This document shows positions 36,776 to 45,637 of a stretch of DNA of 64,000 nt, in pieces; the first letter of the stretch is position 1, and each line of letters opens with the position of its first letter. The stretch covers positions 1,963,501-2,027,500 of the forward strand of contig NZ_CP121017.1 of the NCBI RefSeq assembly GCF_041468085.1, given 5' to 3'. Under the pieces are notes generated by a model that was not told the DNA's origin, ran no database searches, and saw nothing but the letters and a program-made list of their open reading frames with translations. This DNA is from Tistrella mobilis (lineage in GTDB: Bacteria; Pseudomonadota; Alphaproteobacteria; Tistrellales; Tistrellaceae). Position numbers and translations under genes: made by a program.

Positions 36776-36800
36776 CGGGTCGTTCGATGAAACAGTCGGA

Positions 36801-37700
36801 TCAGGCCTTGCCGGCCATCTCGCGCAGCATGCGCACGATGCCCGAGAAGTCGGCGCCGCCCTGGCCGGCGTCGGAGTACTGCTGGTAGAGGGCCGCGGCA
36901 GCGGCACCGAGCGGGGTGGCGGCGCCCGAGGAGCCGGCGGCGTCCTGGGCGAGCTTCAGGTCCTTGAGCATCATGTCGACCGCAAAGCCCGGCTTGTAGT
37001 CGTTGTTGGCCGGCGAGGTCGGCACCGGGCCGGGAACCGGGCAATAGGTGGTGAGCGACCAGCACTGGCCCGAGGCGGTCGACGAGATGTCGAACAGGGT
37101 CTGGTGCTCGACGCCCAGCTTTTCGGCCAGCGCGAAGGCCTCGCAGACACCGATCATCGAAATGCCGAGCAGCATGTTGTTGCAGATCTTGGCCGCCTGA
37201 CCGTTGCCGGCGCCGCCGGCATGGACGATCTTCTTGCCCATCTTCTGCAGATAGGGCTCGGCCGCCGCGAAGGCGGCTTCGGTGCCGCCGACCATGAAGG
37301 TCAGCGTGCCGGCCGCCGCACCGCCGACGCCGCCCGAGACCGGGGCGTCGACCATCGGCCGGCCGGCGGCTTCGGCGGCCGCGATCACCTCGCGCGCGCT
37401 GTCGACGTCGATGGTCGAGCAGTCGATGAAGAGGGTGCCGGGGCGCGAGGCGGCGATGATGCCGGCATCGCCCAGATACACGCCCTTCACATGGCGCCCG
37501 GCGGGCAGCATCGAGACCACGACGTCGACATCCGTCGCGGCGGCGACGGCGCTGTCCGCCTTGCTGCCGCCGGCATCGACGATGCGCTGCACCGCCTCGT
37601 CCGAGAGGTCGAAGCCCTTCACCGCATGGCCGGCCTTGAGCAGGTTGAGCGCCATGGGGCCGCCCATATTGCCGAGGCCGATGAAACCGATGGTCGCCAT
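36801..37700 (-). CDS. mmsB: 3-hydroxyisobutyrate dehydrogenase
   Basis: 299 residues. Oxidises 3-hydroxyisobutyrate to methylmalonate semialdehyde with NAD in valine catabolism. The N-terminal Rossmann motif GFIGLGNMGGPMA (about 4-17), DAPVSGGVGGAAAGTL, and the catalytic lysine segment GNGQAAKICNNML are all present. Full length. The genes for the preceding acyl-CoA dehydrogenase and the following step (mmsA) lie directly upstream on the same strand. Confidence 0.95.
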   Translation of the reverse strand: MATIGFIGLGNMGGPMALNLLKAGHAVKGFDLSDEAVQRIVDAGGSKADSAVAAATDVDVVVSMLPAGRHVKGVYLGDAGIIAASRPGTLFIDCSTIDVDSAREVIAAAEAAGRPMVDAPVSGGVGGAAAGTLTFMVGGTEAAFAAAEPYLQKMGKKIVHAGGAGNGQAAKICNNMLLGISMIGVCEAFALAEKLGVEHQTLFDISSTASGQCWSLTTYCPVPGPVPTSPANNDYKPGFAVDMMLKDLKLAQDAAGSSGAATPLGAAAAALYQQYSDAGQGGADFSGIVRMLREMAGKA

Positions 37701-37807
37701 CTTCGGAACGTCTCCCTGAAATCGTCGGTCTTGTGCGACAGGGTCGATCCTGTCTGATCTTTAAGGTCGTGCAGCGTGTCGTGGCGCCTGTCCGGTGCGG
37801 GCCAGGC

Positions 37808-38959
37808 TCAATCGATCGCCATGCCCTGAAGCAGGCGGCGAGCGATGATCACACGCATGATCTCGTTGGTGCCTTCCAGGATCTGGTGGACCCGGGCGTC
37901 GCGCAGATAGCGCTCGATCGGATAGTCCATCAGATAGCCATAGCCGCCATGCAGCTGCAGCGCCTCGTTGCAGATCCGGAAGCCGGCATCGGTGGCGAAA
38001 CGCTTGGCGGATGCGCAGATCGCGGTCTTTTCGGGGTGCTGGCTGTCGAGCGACCATGCCGCCCTGCGGATCATCAGCCGGGCCGCTTCAAGCTCCGTCA
38101 TCATGTCGGCCAGGCGGAACTGGGTGGCCTGGAAGTCGGCCAGCGCCTTGCCGAACTGCTGGCGGCCCTGAACATAGTCCCGCGCGGCGTCCAGCGAGGC
38201 GCGCGCGGCACCGATCGAACAGGCGCCGATATTGATGCGGCCGCCATCCAGCCCCATCATCGCGATCTTGAAGCCGTCGCCCTCTTCGCCGAGGCGATTT
38301 TCCACCGGCACGCGGCAGTCTTCGAAGATCACCGCCGCCGTCGGCTGGCTGTTCCAGCCCAGCTTGCGCTCATTGGCGCCGAAGGACAGGCCGGGCGTAT
38401 CCTTCTCGACCACGATGGTCGAAATGCCCTTCGGGCCGTCACCGCCGGTGCGGACCATCACGACATAGATGTCGGAGCGGCCGCCGCCCGAGATGAAGGC
38501 CTTGGAGCCGTTGAGGACGTAGTGATCGCCGTCGCGCACCGCCCGGGTGCGGAGCGAGGCCGCATCGGAGCCGGCGCCGGGTTCCGTCAGGCAGTAGCTG
38601 GCGAAATGCTCCATGGAGCACAGCTTCGGCAGGAAGCGGTTGCGCTGCTCGTCATTGCCGAAACGGTCGATCATCCACGCGGCCATGTTGTGGATGGAGA
38701 TATAGGCCGCGGTCGAGGTGCAGCCGGCGGCCAGTTCCTCGAAGATGATCGCGGCGTCGAGACGGGTGAGGCCCGAGCCGCCGACATCGTCGCGGACATA
38801 GATGCCGCCGAAACCGAGAGCGGCCGCCTCGCGCAGCTCCGCCTCGGGAAAGATCTTCTTGGCGTCCCACTCCGCGGCCCCGGGGGCCAGCCGGTCGGTC
38901 GCGAAACCGCGGGCCATCTCCTGGAAGGCGCGCTGGTCTTCGGTCAGGGAGAAATCCAC
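37808..38959 (-). CDS. Acyl-CoA dehydrogenase, probably isobutyryl-CoA dehydrogenase
   Basis: 383 residues from a GTG at 38959; the preceding GGAGGTGA fixes this start over the upstream in-frame GTG at 38992. FAD-dependent flavoprotein of the ACAD family: [59 protein letters not shown] in parts, and catalytic Glu in ILEGTNEI. In this operon the expected reaction is isobutyryl-CoA to methacrylyl-CoA in valine breakdown; 2-methylbutyryl-CoA is a possible alternative substrate. Confidence 0.9.
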   Translation of the reverse strand: MDFSLTEDQRAFQEMARGFATDRLAPGAAEWDAKKIFPEAELREAAALGFGGIYVRDDVGGSGLTRLDAAIIFEELAAGCTSTAAYISIHNMAAWMIDRFGNDEQRNRFLPKLCSMEHFASYCLTEPGAGSDAASLRTRAVRDGDHYVLNGSKAFISGGGRSDIYVVMVRTGGDGPKGISTIVVEKDTPGLSFGANERKLGWNSQPTAAVIFEDCRVPVENRLGEEGDGFKIAMMGLDGGRINIGACSIGAARASLDAARDYVQGRQQFGKALADFQATQFRLADMMTELEAARLMIRRAAWSLDSQHPEKTAICASAKRFATDAGFRICNEALQLHGGYGYLMDYPIERYLRDARVHQILEGTNEIMRVIIARRLLQGMAID

Positions 38960-38964
38960 GGATG

Positions 38965-38972
38965 TCACCTCC
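38965..38972 (-). promoter_or_regulatory. Shine-Dalgarno site deciding a GTG start
   Basis: GGAGGTGA on the minus strand, 5 bases before the GTG at 38959. It is one of the best matches to the 16S anti-SD sequence in the window and shows that the acyl-CoA dehydrogenase starts there. Confidence 0.85.
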
Positions 38973-38994
38973 ACGATCTTATTGCGCCCCACCG

Positions 38995-39024
38995 CCCCGC
39001 GCGCCGGAAAACCGGTGCGCGGGG
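38995..39024 (-). other. Intercistronic hairpin between mmsA and the acyl-CoA dehydrogenase gene
   Basis: A 13-base stem with one G-U pair and an AAAA loop in the 96-base gap. With no T tract it is more likely an mRNA stability element or weak attenuator than a full terminator. Confidence 0.5.
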
Positions 39025-39055
39025 CGGTGCGACGAAAGCCGGACGCGACGGGCGA

Positions 39056-40552
39056 TCAGCCCATGGTCGGGATGTGGAAATCCGCACCCGAGCGGATGCC
39101 GGTCGGCCAGCGGCTGGTCATGGTCTTGATCTTGGTGAAGAACCGCACGCCCTCGGGGCCGTGCTGGTTGGTGTCACCGAAGGCCGAGTTCTTCCAGCCG
39201 CCGAAGGTGTGGAAGGCCACCGGCACCGGGATCGGCACGTTCACGCCGACCATGCCGACCTGGACGTTGCGGGCAAACTCGCGGGCGGTGTCGCCGTCGC
39301 GGGTGAAGATCGACACGCCGTTGCCGAACTCGTGCTCGGTGGGCAGGGCCGCCGCCTCGTCGAACGACTTCGCACGCACGATGCTGAGCACCGGGCCGAA
39401 GATCTCTTCCTTGTAGATGCGCATGTCGGGGGTCACGCGGTCGAACAGGCAACCACCCATGTAGAAGCCGTTCTCGTAGCCCTGGATGTTGACCTCGCGG
39501 CCGTCCACGACCAGCTCGGCGCCTTCCTGCACGCCCAGATCCACATAGCCGCGGACCTTGCGCAGATGGTCGCCCGAGACCAGCGGGCCGAAATCGCCAT
39601 CGGCCATCGAGGGACCGAACTTCAGGTTCTGGACCCGCGGAACCAGACGCTCGCGGAGCGCTTCCGCGGTTGCCTCACCCACCGGCACCGCCACCGAGAT
39701 CGCCATGCAGCGCTCGCCGGCAGAGCCGAAACCGGCACCGATCAGCGCATCGGCCGCCTGGTCGAGGTCGGCGTCGGGCATGATGATCATGTGGTTCTTG
39801 GCGCCGCCCATGGCCTGGACGCGCTTGCCGTGCGCGGCACCGGTCGCATAGACGTACTTGGCGATCGGGGTCGAGCCCACGAAGCTGATCGCCGGCACGC
39901 GCGGATCGGTCAGGATGGTGTCGACCGCTTCCTTGCCGCCGTTGACGACGTTCAGCACGCCGGCCGGCGCACCCGCTTCCAGCATCAGCTCGGCCAGGCG
40001 CATCGGGACCGAGGGGTCCTTCTCGGACGGCTTCAGCACGAAGGTGTTGCCGCAGGCGATCGCCACCGCGAACATCCACATCGGCACCATGGCCGGGAAG
40101 TTGAAGGGCGTGATGCCGGCGCAGACGCCCAGCGCCTGACGCATCGAATAGACGTCGATGCCGCGGGCGACGTTCTCGGAATACTCGCCCTTCAGCAGAT
40201 GCGGGATGCCGCAGGCGAAATCGACCACGTCGAGACCGCGGGTGATGTCGCCCTTCGCATCGGTGAAGGTCTTGCCATGCTCGCTGGACAGCAGCTCGGC
40301 GAGGCTGTCCATTTCGCCTTCGACCAGCTGCTTGAACTTGAACATCACCTTGGCACGGGCCATGGGCGAGGTGTTCGACCAGATCGGGAAGGCTGCCGCC
40401 GCATTGGCGATGCCGGCCTCGACCTCGGCCTTGGTCGCCAGAGCGACCTTCGCCGACAGCTCACCGGTCGACGGGTTGAACACGTCGCCGAAATTGCCGC
40501 TGGTGCCCTCGACGATCTTGCCGCCGATAAAGTGATGGATCTGCTTGACCAT
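39056..40552 (-). CDS. mmsA: Methylmalonate-semialdehyde dehydrogenase (CoA-acylating)
   Basis: 498 residues from the ATG at 40552. Converts methylmalonate semialdehyde to propionyl-CoA, CO2 and NADH, the end of valine catabolism. The aldehyde dehydrogenase core has ITPFNFPAMVPMWM, FVGSTPIAKYV and catalytic C282 in AGERCMA. The segment AMGGAKNHMII replaces the usual ALDH general-base Glu with Asn, typical of the MMSDH subfamily. First gene of the operon; divergent from a LysR gene. Confidence 0.95.
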   Translation of the reverse strand: MVKQIHHFIGGKIVEGTSGNFGDVFNPSTGELSAKVALATKAEVEAGIANAAAAFPIWSNTSPMARAKVMFKFKQLVEGEMDSLAELLSSEHGKTFTDAKGDITRGLDVVDFACGIPHLLKGEYSENVARGIDVYSMRQALGVCAGITPFNFPAMVPMWMFAVAIACGNTFVLKPSEKDPSVPMRLAELMLEAGAPAGVLNVVNGGKEAVDTILTDPRVPAISFVGSTPIAKYVYATGAAHGKRVQAMGGAKNHMIIMPDADLDQAADALIGAGFGSAGERCMAISVAVPVGEATAEALRERLVPRVQNLKFGPSMADGDFGPLVSGDHLRKVRGYVDLGVQEGAELVVDGREVNIQGYENGFYMGGCLFDRVTPDMRIYKEEIFGPVLSIVRAKSFDEAAALPTEHEFGNGVSIFTRDGDTAREFARNVQVGMVGVNVPIPVPVAFHTFGGWKNSAFGDTNQHGPEGVRFFTKIKTMTSRWPTGIRSGADFHIPTMG

Positions 40553-40779
40553 CCCGCGTTTCCCCAACGTTGCGAGGGTGTAGGACCGAGCCCGTTCCCC
40601 GGCTTGAACGGGGGGTGAGGCCAAGGGGCCTGCACCGCCCTGATTGTGACGCCGCCGGTAACCCGGACGATCTCTGTCCGGACGGCTTGGTGACGCTACG
40701 ATAACGATGTAAAACTGCACGGCCAGCCCAAAACGCGCAGAGGCCGTCTGCGCGGATGCACACCTGACACGAGGCCCGG

Positions 40780-41691
40780 ATGTTCGACTGGAACGACCTC
40801 CGCTTCTTCCTGGAAGTCAGCCGCCGCGGCCGTCTGGTGACCGCCGCGCGTCATCTGGCGGTCGATCATACCACCGTCAGTCGGCGCATCCAGGCCCTGG
40901 AAGAGCGGATGAACACCAAGCTGTTCGACCGTACCCCCGCAGGCTACAGCCTGACGCCGGCGGGCGCGCAGCTGGTGGAATATGCCGAGGCGATGGAAAC
41001 CACCGCCTTCGCCATCCAGGAGAGCATCGCCGGCCAGGATCTGCATCTGTCGGGCACCGTGCGGGTCGGGGCGCCGGAAGGTTTCGCCACCGCCTTCCTG
41101 GGCGCCCGGTTGCAACCCTTCTTTGCAGCCCATCCCGGTATCCAGATCGATCTGGTCGCGGCGCCGCGCTATCTGAGCCTGTCGAAGCGCGAGGCGGATC
41201 TGGCCATCGGCCTCGCCCGGCCGACTTCGGGCCGGCTGGTCGCGCGCAAGCTGACCGATTACCGCCTCTGTCTTTACGCGACCCCCGCCTATCTGGAGCG
41301 GGCCGGCACGCCGCGCACGCTGAAGGAGCTGGAGGGGCACGACTTCATCGGCTATGTCGACGACCTGATCTTTGCGCCGGAACTGCGCTATCTGGACAAG
41401 CTGGTCCGGGCACCGCAGGTGGTGATGCGATCGACCAGCCTGGTCGTACAGCGCGATGCGACGCTGGCCGGGCTCGGTCTTTGCATCCTGCCCTGTTTCG
41501 TTGCGGCGACCGTGCCCGGGCTGGTACCGGTGATGCCGCGCGAAACCAGCATCCAGCGCAGCTTCTGGCTGGTGACCCATGCCGATCTGCGCGACATCGT
41601 GCGGGTGCGCACGGTCGCCGAATACATCCGCGATCTGGTCCGGCGTGAACAGGATCTGCTGGTCGGCCGCGGGCTGGATGATGCCGACTGA
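40780..41691 (+). CDS. LysR-family regulator, likely of the valine catabolic operon
   Basis: 303 residues. The N-terminal helix-turn-helix (about 3-62: DWNDLRFFLEVSRRGRLVTA, HTTVSRRIQALEE) is followed by a LysR substrate domain. It is divergent from mmsA with a 227-base shared region, the usual layout for a LysR activator and its target. The effector is not readable from sequence. An ACGAGG element precedes the start. Confidence 0.9.
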   Translation: MFDWNDLRFFLEVSRRGRLVTAARHLAVDHTTVSRRIQALEERMNTKLFDRTPAGYSLTPAGAQLVEYAEAMETTAFAIQESIAGQDLHLSGTVRVGAPEGFATAFLGARLQPFFAAHPGIQIDLVAAPRYLSLSKREADLAIGLARPTSGRLVARKLTDYRLCLYATPAYLERAGTPRTLKELEGHDFIGYVDDLIFAPELRYLDKLVRAPQVVMRSTSLVVQRDATLAGLGLCILPCFVAATVPGLVPVMPRETSIQRSFWLVTHADLRDIVRVRTVAEYIRDLVRREQDLLVGRGLDDAD

Positions 41692-41825
41692 CCGGCGGCG
41701 CGCGGTTCTGGACCATCGGGCGGCTTTGCGCCTAGAGTCGGTGCCATGACGGGGTGTCTCGCGTTTCGGTTGGGGGCCGGGCGCAGAGCTGGCACAAGAC
41801 GCGACGGCAGTGGGGGCAGGGGCAT

Positions 41826-43106
41826 ATGGACGGAGTGACCGGGGCGTCGTTCGGCGGCGTCGCGCAGAGTGCGTTCGGCGTGCTGGCGCTGGTGGCGGTG
41901 GCCTGGATGATCGGGCGGGCGCCCAAGGGGGTGCCCTGGCGGGCGGTGGGCATCGGCATCGTGATCCAGGTGGTGATCGCGCTGATCCTTCTGAAACTGC
42001 CACCGGTCCAGGCGGTGTTCGTCTGGATCAACCAGGCGGTCTCGGCGCTGGTGGCCGCCACGAAAGCCGGCACTTCGGTGGTCTTCGGCTATCTGGGCGG
42101 CGGCGCGGCCCCGTTCGAGGCGAGCAATCCGGCCAATTCCTTCGTGCTCGCCTTCCAGGGCCTGCCGCTGATCCTGGTGGTGGGCGCCATCGCCGGGCTG
42201 CTCTATCACTGGGGCGTGATCCCGTTCTTCGTGCGCGCCTTCTCGCGGCTGCTGCGCCGGACCATGGGCATCGGCGGCGCGGTCGGGGTGTCGACGGCGG
42301 CCAATGTCTTCGTTGGCATGGTCGAGGCACCGCTGTTCGTGCGGCCCTATCTGGCCCGGCTGTCGAACCCGGAACTCTTCATGGTGATGACGGCGGGCCT
42401 CGCGACGCTGGCCGGCAATATGATGGTGCTCTATGCCGCCTTCCTGACCGGCACGGTCGACGACCCGATCGGCCAGCTGCTGACCGCCTCGCTGATCTCG
42501 GCGCCGGCGGCGCTGGTGGTGGCGATGGTGATGATGCCGCCGGCACCGGCGGCCAGGGCGGTGGATGACGACGCGACCGCCCCGCCGTCGGAGGCCGCGA
42601 CCAGCCTGGAAGCGGCGGTGATGGGGGTGATCAATGGCGTCAACCTGCTGATCAGCGTGGTGGCCATGCTGATCGCCGGCATTGCACTCGCAGCCCTCGC
42701 CAACATGATCCTGGGTCTTGTCGGGGATGTCTGGGGCGCGCCGCTGACGCTGGAGCGGATGCTGGGCTGGATCATGGCCCCGGTCGCCTGGGCGATGGGG
42801 ATGAGCTGGCCGGAAGCCGTGGCCGCGGGCCCGCTGCTCGGCACCAAAGTGGTGGTCAACGAACTGGTGGCCTATCTGCAGTTCACCGCCGACCCGTCCG
42901 CCTTCAGCCCGCGGGCGCGGGTGATCCTGACCTATGCGCTGGGCAGCTTCGCCAATATCGGCAGCCTTGGCATCATGATCGGCGGCATGGTGGCGATGGT
43001 GCCCGAACGCCGCACCGACATCGTGCGCCTTGCGCCGCTGTCGCTGGTGTCGGGGACGATTGCGACCTGTATGACCGGTGCGGTGGCCGGTCTGGTTGTG
43101 TGGTAA
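41826..43106 (+). CDS. Concentrative nucleoside transporter (CNT/NupC family)
   Basis: 426 residues from the ATG at 41826. About ten membrane segments; the CNT hallmark GVSTAANVFVGMVEAPLFVRPYL, here read as GVSTAANVFVGMVEAP and LFVRPYL, is in the middle, and the C-terminal GTKVVVNELVAYLQF and ALGSFANIGSLGIMIGG segments match the transport core. It imports nucleosides with H+ or Na+. No nucleoside catabolic genes are adjacent. The stop is followed by an AT-rich stretch. Confidence 0.9.
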   Translation: MDGVTGASFGGVAQSAFGVLALVAVAWMIGRAPKGVPWRAVGIGIVIQVVIALILLKLPPVQAVFVWINQAVSALVAATKAGTSVVFGYLGGGAAPFEASNPANSFVLAFQGLPLILVVGAIAGLLYHWGVIPFFVRAFSRLLRRTMGIGGAVGVSTAANVFVGMVEAPLFVRPYLARLSNPELFMVMTAGLATLAGNMMVLYAAFLTGTVDDPIGQLLTASLISAPAALVVAMVMMPPAPAARAVDDDATAPPSEAATSLEAAVMGVINGVNLLISVVAMLIAGIALAALANMILGLVGDVWGAPLTLERMLGWIMAPVAWAMGMSWPEAVAAGPLLGTKVVVNELVAYLQFTADPSAFSPRARVILTYALGSFANIGSLGIMIGGMVAMVPERRTDIVRLAPLSLVSGTIATCMTGAVAGLVVW

Positions 43107-43254
43107 TCTTGATCTGTGAAATTCCTGAAAAGATTCTGCAATTTTTGGTTGATGGTGATTGGTGATTCAAAATATCATCATTCCAAGACGATGGCCCGTC
43201 GCATCTAAGACGACAACGGTCAGCTGCTGACCATCATGCGCCATCTGACATGAT

Positions 43255-43355
43255 GCCGGAGTGGTGAAACTGGCAGACACCGGAAGTTCGGCCCTGGTCG
43301 TCCTTCCGCCGGGGCCTTCGTGTCCTTGCAGGTTCAAGTCCTGCCTCCGGCACCA
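43255..43355 (+). tRNA. tRNA-Leu-like gene with an aberrant anticodon region (possible pseudo-tRNA)
   Basis: Acceptor arms GCCGGAG (43255-43261) and CTCCGGC (43345-43351) pair perfectly. The T-arm GCAGG-TTCAAGT-CCTGC (43328-43344) is perfect, the discriminator is A and CCA is encoded. The D-arm region TGGTGAAACTGGCAGACAC is of leucine type. Between 43281 and 43327 no 5-7-5 anticodon stem-loop can be drawn: a CGGAAG/CTTCCG stem encloses 16 bases. The segment is about 11 bases longer than usual for tRNA-Leu, so no anticodon is assigned. It may be a dead copy, or a tRNA-like RNA with another role. Confidence 0.6.
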
Positions 43356-43448
43356 CCTTCCTCTTCCGCTCAAGTGCTGCCCTGAGACGATGCTGTCCTG
43401 CTGACGGCCGTTCGGGCACCCCTGCGTCGATTTCGAGGAATGTGCCCG

Positions 43449-45476
43449 ATGACCGATGCCGTGCTGGTCTTTCCGCCCTCCTATTACCCGTGGTTCGTGG
43501 CGCCCGGCCTGTCGCACCTCACCGCCTGGTTGCGGTCGCGCGGCTGGCAGGTGGTGCAGCGCGATGCCAATATTCCTGCGATCGAACATGTGCTGCGCCC
43601 CCAGGCGCTGGCCGCAGCGGGTGCGCCGCCGGAGATGATCTCCGGGATCGGCGAGGCGCTCGCCACCATGCGCGACTGGCAGGCGCATCATGCGCTGGCA
43701 CCCTATCTGGCTGCCAAGCAGCTGATCGAGCAGGCATCGCTGGTGATCGATGCCGCCGTGCCCGACACATTCCGGATCTTCCGCAACACGCTGCAATACA
43801 TTTCGGCCCATGATGCCCGCAGGCGTGCAGGGGTGATGGCGGCGGTGCGCGGCCGCGAAACCCATCTCTTCCACGACTATTACCGCGACATCGAAGTGCC
43901 GGCGATCAGGGCGCTGCAACCGCGACTGGTCGGGCTGTCGGTCAACGACCACCACCAGCTGATCCCGTCGATGGTGCTGGCCTCGATGCTGCGCGAGGCA
44001 CTGCCCGACACCCACATCACCATCGGCGGCAACCTGATCGCGCGGCTGAAGACCACGCTGGAAGCCGACGAGCCCGAGACCGCGGATCTCTATTCGGTGG
44101 TCGACAGTTTCATCCATCACGAGGGCGAACAGCCGCTGGACCAGCTGCTTCAGGAACTGGTCCATGGCCGGGTGGCAAACCGGCCGGTGCCGCAGGTCAT
44201 CCGCTTCGACGGCACAAGGCCGGTATCCGGCCCGCCCTCGGTGCCGATCGCGCTCGACCGTCTGCCGCGGCCGGATCCCGAGGCCTATGCGCCCTGGACG
44301 CCCGAGCCGGTCACCGCGCTCAACATCTATCGCGGCTGCTATTACTCGGGCATCTGCAGCTTCTGCGACATTAACGAGGGCTATGACAGCGTCACCCACG
44401 AAACCCAGCCCGACGGGGCGGTGAAGGTGAAGTTCCGCAAGCGCCTGCGACCCATGGAGATGGTTGCCGAGGATCTGGCGGTCTGGCATGGCAAAACCGG
44501 CCGTACCCGGTTCAGCTTCACCGATGAATGGTTCCGGGTCTCGGAAATGCTGGAACTGGGAGAGCATCTGGCGCGGCGCGGTCTCTCGGATATCCATTGG
44601 GAAGCCTATGCCCGGTTCGAGCGCGCCTATCTGGAGCCCGATACCTGCGTGCAGATCCGCGAGGCCGGCGGCCGCTTCCTGCAATTCGGGCTGGAGAGCA
44701 TCGCGCCCGCCACGCTGAAGGCGATGAAGAAGGGCAATACGCCGGATGAATATGCCCGCAGCCTGGCCAACACCACCGCGGCGGGCATCTGGAACCATGT
44801 CTTCTTCATCGTCGGCTATCCGGGCGAGCCCATCCACCATGTGCTCCCGCTGTTCCGCTTCCTGACCGAGAAGGGGCGGGACGTGCTGACGGTGAAGCCG
44901 ACCCGTTTCCAGCTGGCCCGGCGCGCGCCGCTGATCCATACCCCGCCCGAGGGCATCGAGGTCGCGCCCGAGGCGGCCTGGGACTTCTTCATCAACATTC
45001 CGTTCCAGTACACCCAGAGCTGGTGGTGCAGGCGCTGCCGCAACGAACTTGCCGAGGATGCCATGGTGATGAAGCAGGGCCGGCCGAAATGCGCCGCCTG
45101 CAACAGCTGGGCCGAACGCTGGGCCCCCCTCAGCCGCAAGGCGGTGGACGGGATCTACACCCTGTCGGAAGTGCTGTGCGAACGGCACTGGTCGCACCCC
45201 GCCACCAGCCTGTTCCCCTATGTGGCCCGGCTGTTCCTGTCGGAGGCCCAGATGACCGACTTCGCCGCCCGCCTGCCCCGGCTGTCGACGGTGGATGCCG
45301 ACGCGATCGACCAGGCGCTGATCAAGGTTCGCGGGGCGCTTGCCCGCGAAGCCGAGATGATCGACGGCATCGGCCGGGTCTATGCCGGAAGCGGCTTGAA
45401 ACTGCCGAAAAAATTCGAGGGCTATGACGACTTCCTGGACCATTGCATGGCCTGGACGGAGGCGGCGGCCGCCTGA
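43449..45476 (+). CDS. Radical SAM protein with B12-binding-like N-domain and zinc ribbon
   Basis: 675 residues from the ATG at 43449, chosen because GAGGA lies 9 bases upstream; the ATG at 43440 is too close to it. The N-terminal region (about 1-240) resembles B12-binding domains of radical SAM proteins (VFPPSYYPWFVAPGLSHL, GLSVNDHH, ITIGGN) but lacks the DxHxxG ligand motif. The radical SAM cluster site is C297-x5-C303-x2-C306 (GCYYSGICSFCDI) instead of Cx3Cx2C. QFGLESIAPATLKAMKKGN and FFIVGYPGE follow the normal core. A CxxC (527-530) and CxxC (548-551) pair forms a likely zinc ribbon. No reaction can be assigned. Confidence 0.82.
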   Translation: MTDAVLVFPPSYYPWFVAPGLSHLTAWLRSRGWQVVQRDANIPAIEHVLRPQALAAAGAPPEMISGIGEALATMRDWQAHHALAPYLAAKQLIEQASLVIDAAVPDTFRIFRNTLQYISAHDARRRAGVMAAVRGRETHLFHDYYRDIEVPAIRALQPRLVGLSVNDHHQLIPSMVLASMLREALPDTHITIGGNLIARLKTTLEADEPETADLYSVVDSFIHHEGEQPLDQLLQELVHGRVANRPVPQVIRFDGTRPVSGPPSVPIALDRLPRPDPEAYAPWTPEPVTALNIYRGCYYSGICSFCDINEGYDSVTHETQPDGAVKVKFRKRLRPMEMVAEDLAVWHGKTGRTRFSFTDEWFRVSEMLELGEHLARRGLSDIHWEAYARFERAYLEPDTCVQIREAGGRFLQFGLESIAPATLKAMKKGNTPDEYARSLANTTAAGIWNHVFFIVGYPGEPIHHVLPLFRFLTEKGRDVLTVKPTRFQLARRAPLIHTPPEGIEVAPEAAWDFFINIPFQYTQSWWCRRCRNELAEDAMVMKQGRPKCAACNSWAERWAPLSRKAVDGIYTLSEVLCERHWSHPATSLFPYVARLFLSEAQMTDFAARLPRLSTVDADAIDQALIKVRGALAREAEMIDGIGRVYAGSGLKLPKKFEGYDDFLDHCMAWTEAAAA

Positions 45477-45529
45477 CCCTGCGCTTGATCAGTCGACGCA
45501 GGCTCAGCTGTCGGGCAATATGCGCGGAC

Positions 45530-45550
45530 AGGCGTTTCGAACGAACGTCT
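45530..45550. promoter_or_regulatory. Imperfect inverted repeat before the acyl-CoA type operon
   Basis: AGGCGTT (45530-45536) and AACGTCT (45544-45550) match at 6 of 7 positions around a 7-base centre containing TTCGAA. It lies about 90 bases before the phosphotransferase start. Candidate operator of a TetR-type fatty-acid regulator; weak evidence. Confidence 0.3.
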
Positions 45551-45637
45551 GAATGACAGAGCCGCCGCGCATCTTCCGGCAGGGCATCCGCCCGCCGGGC
45601 GGGCCGAGGCGGCCGCCCAGCGGAGGAATGCCCGTCG

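Noticed and set aside
40553-40779. Specific LysR binding site between mmsA and the LysR gene
   Set aside because: T-N11-A patterns are too common to choose one; no strong inverted repeat stood out.
43234-43419. Small minus-strand frame reading VPEAGLEPARTRRP
   Set aside because: This is the well-known spurious protein pattern produced by translating the antisense of a tRNA; it supports the tRNA-like origin rather than a gene.
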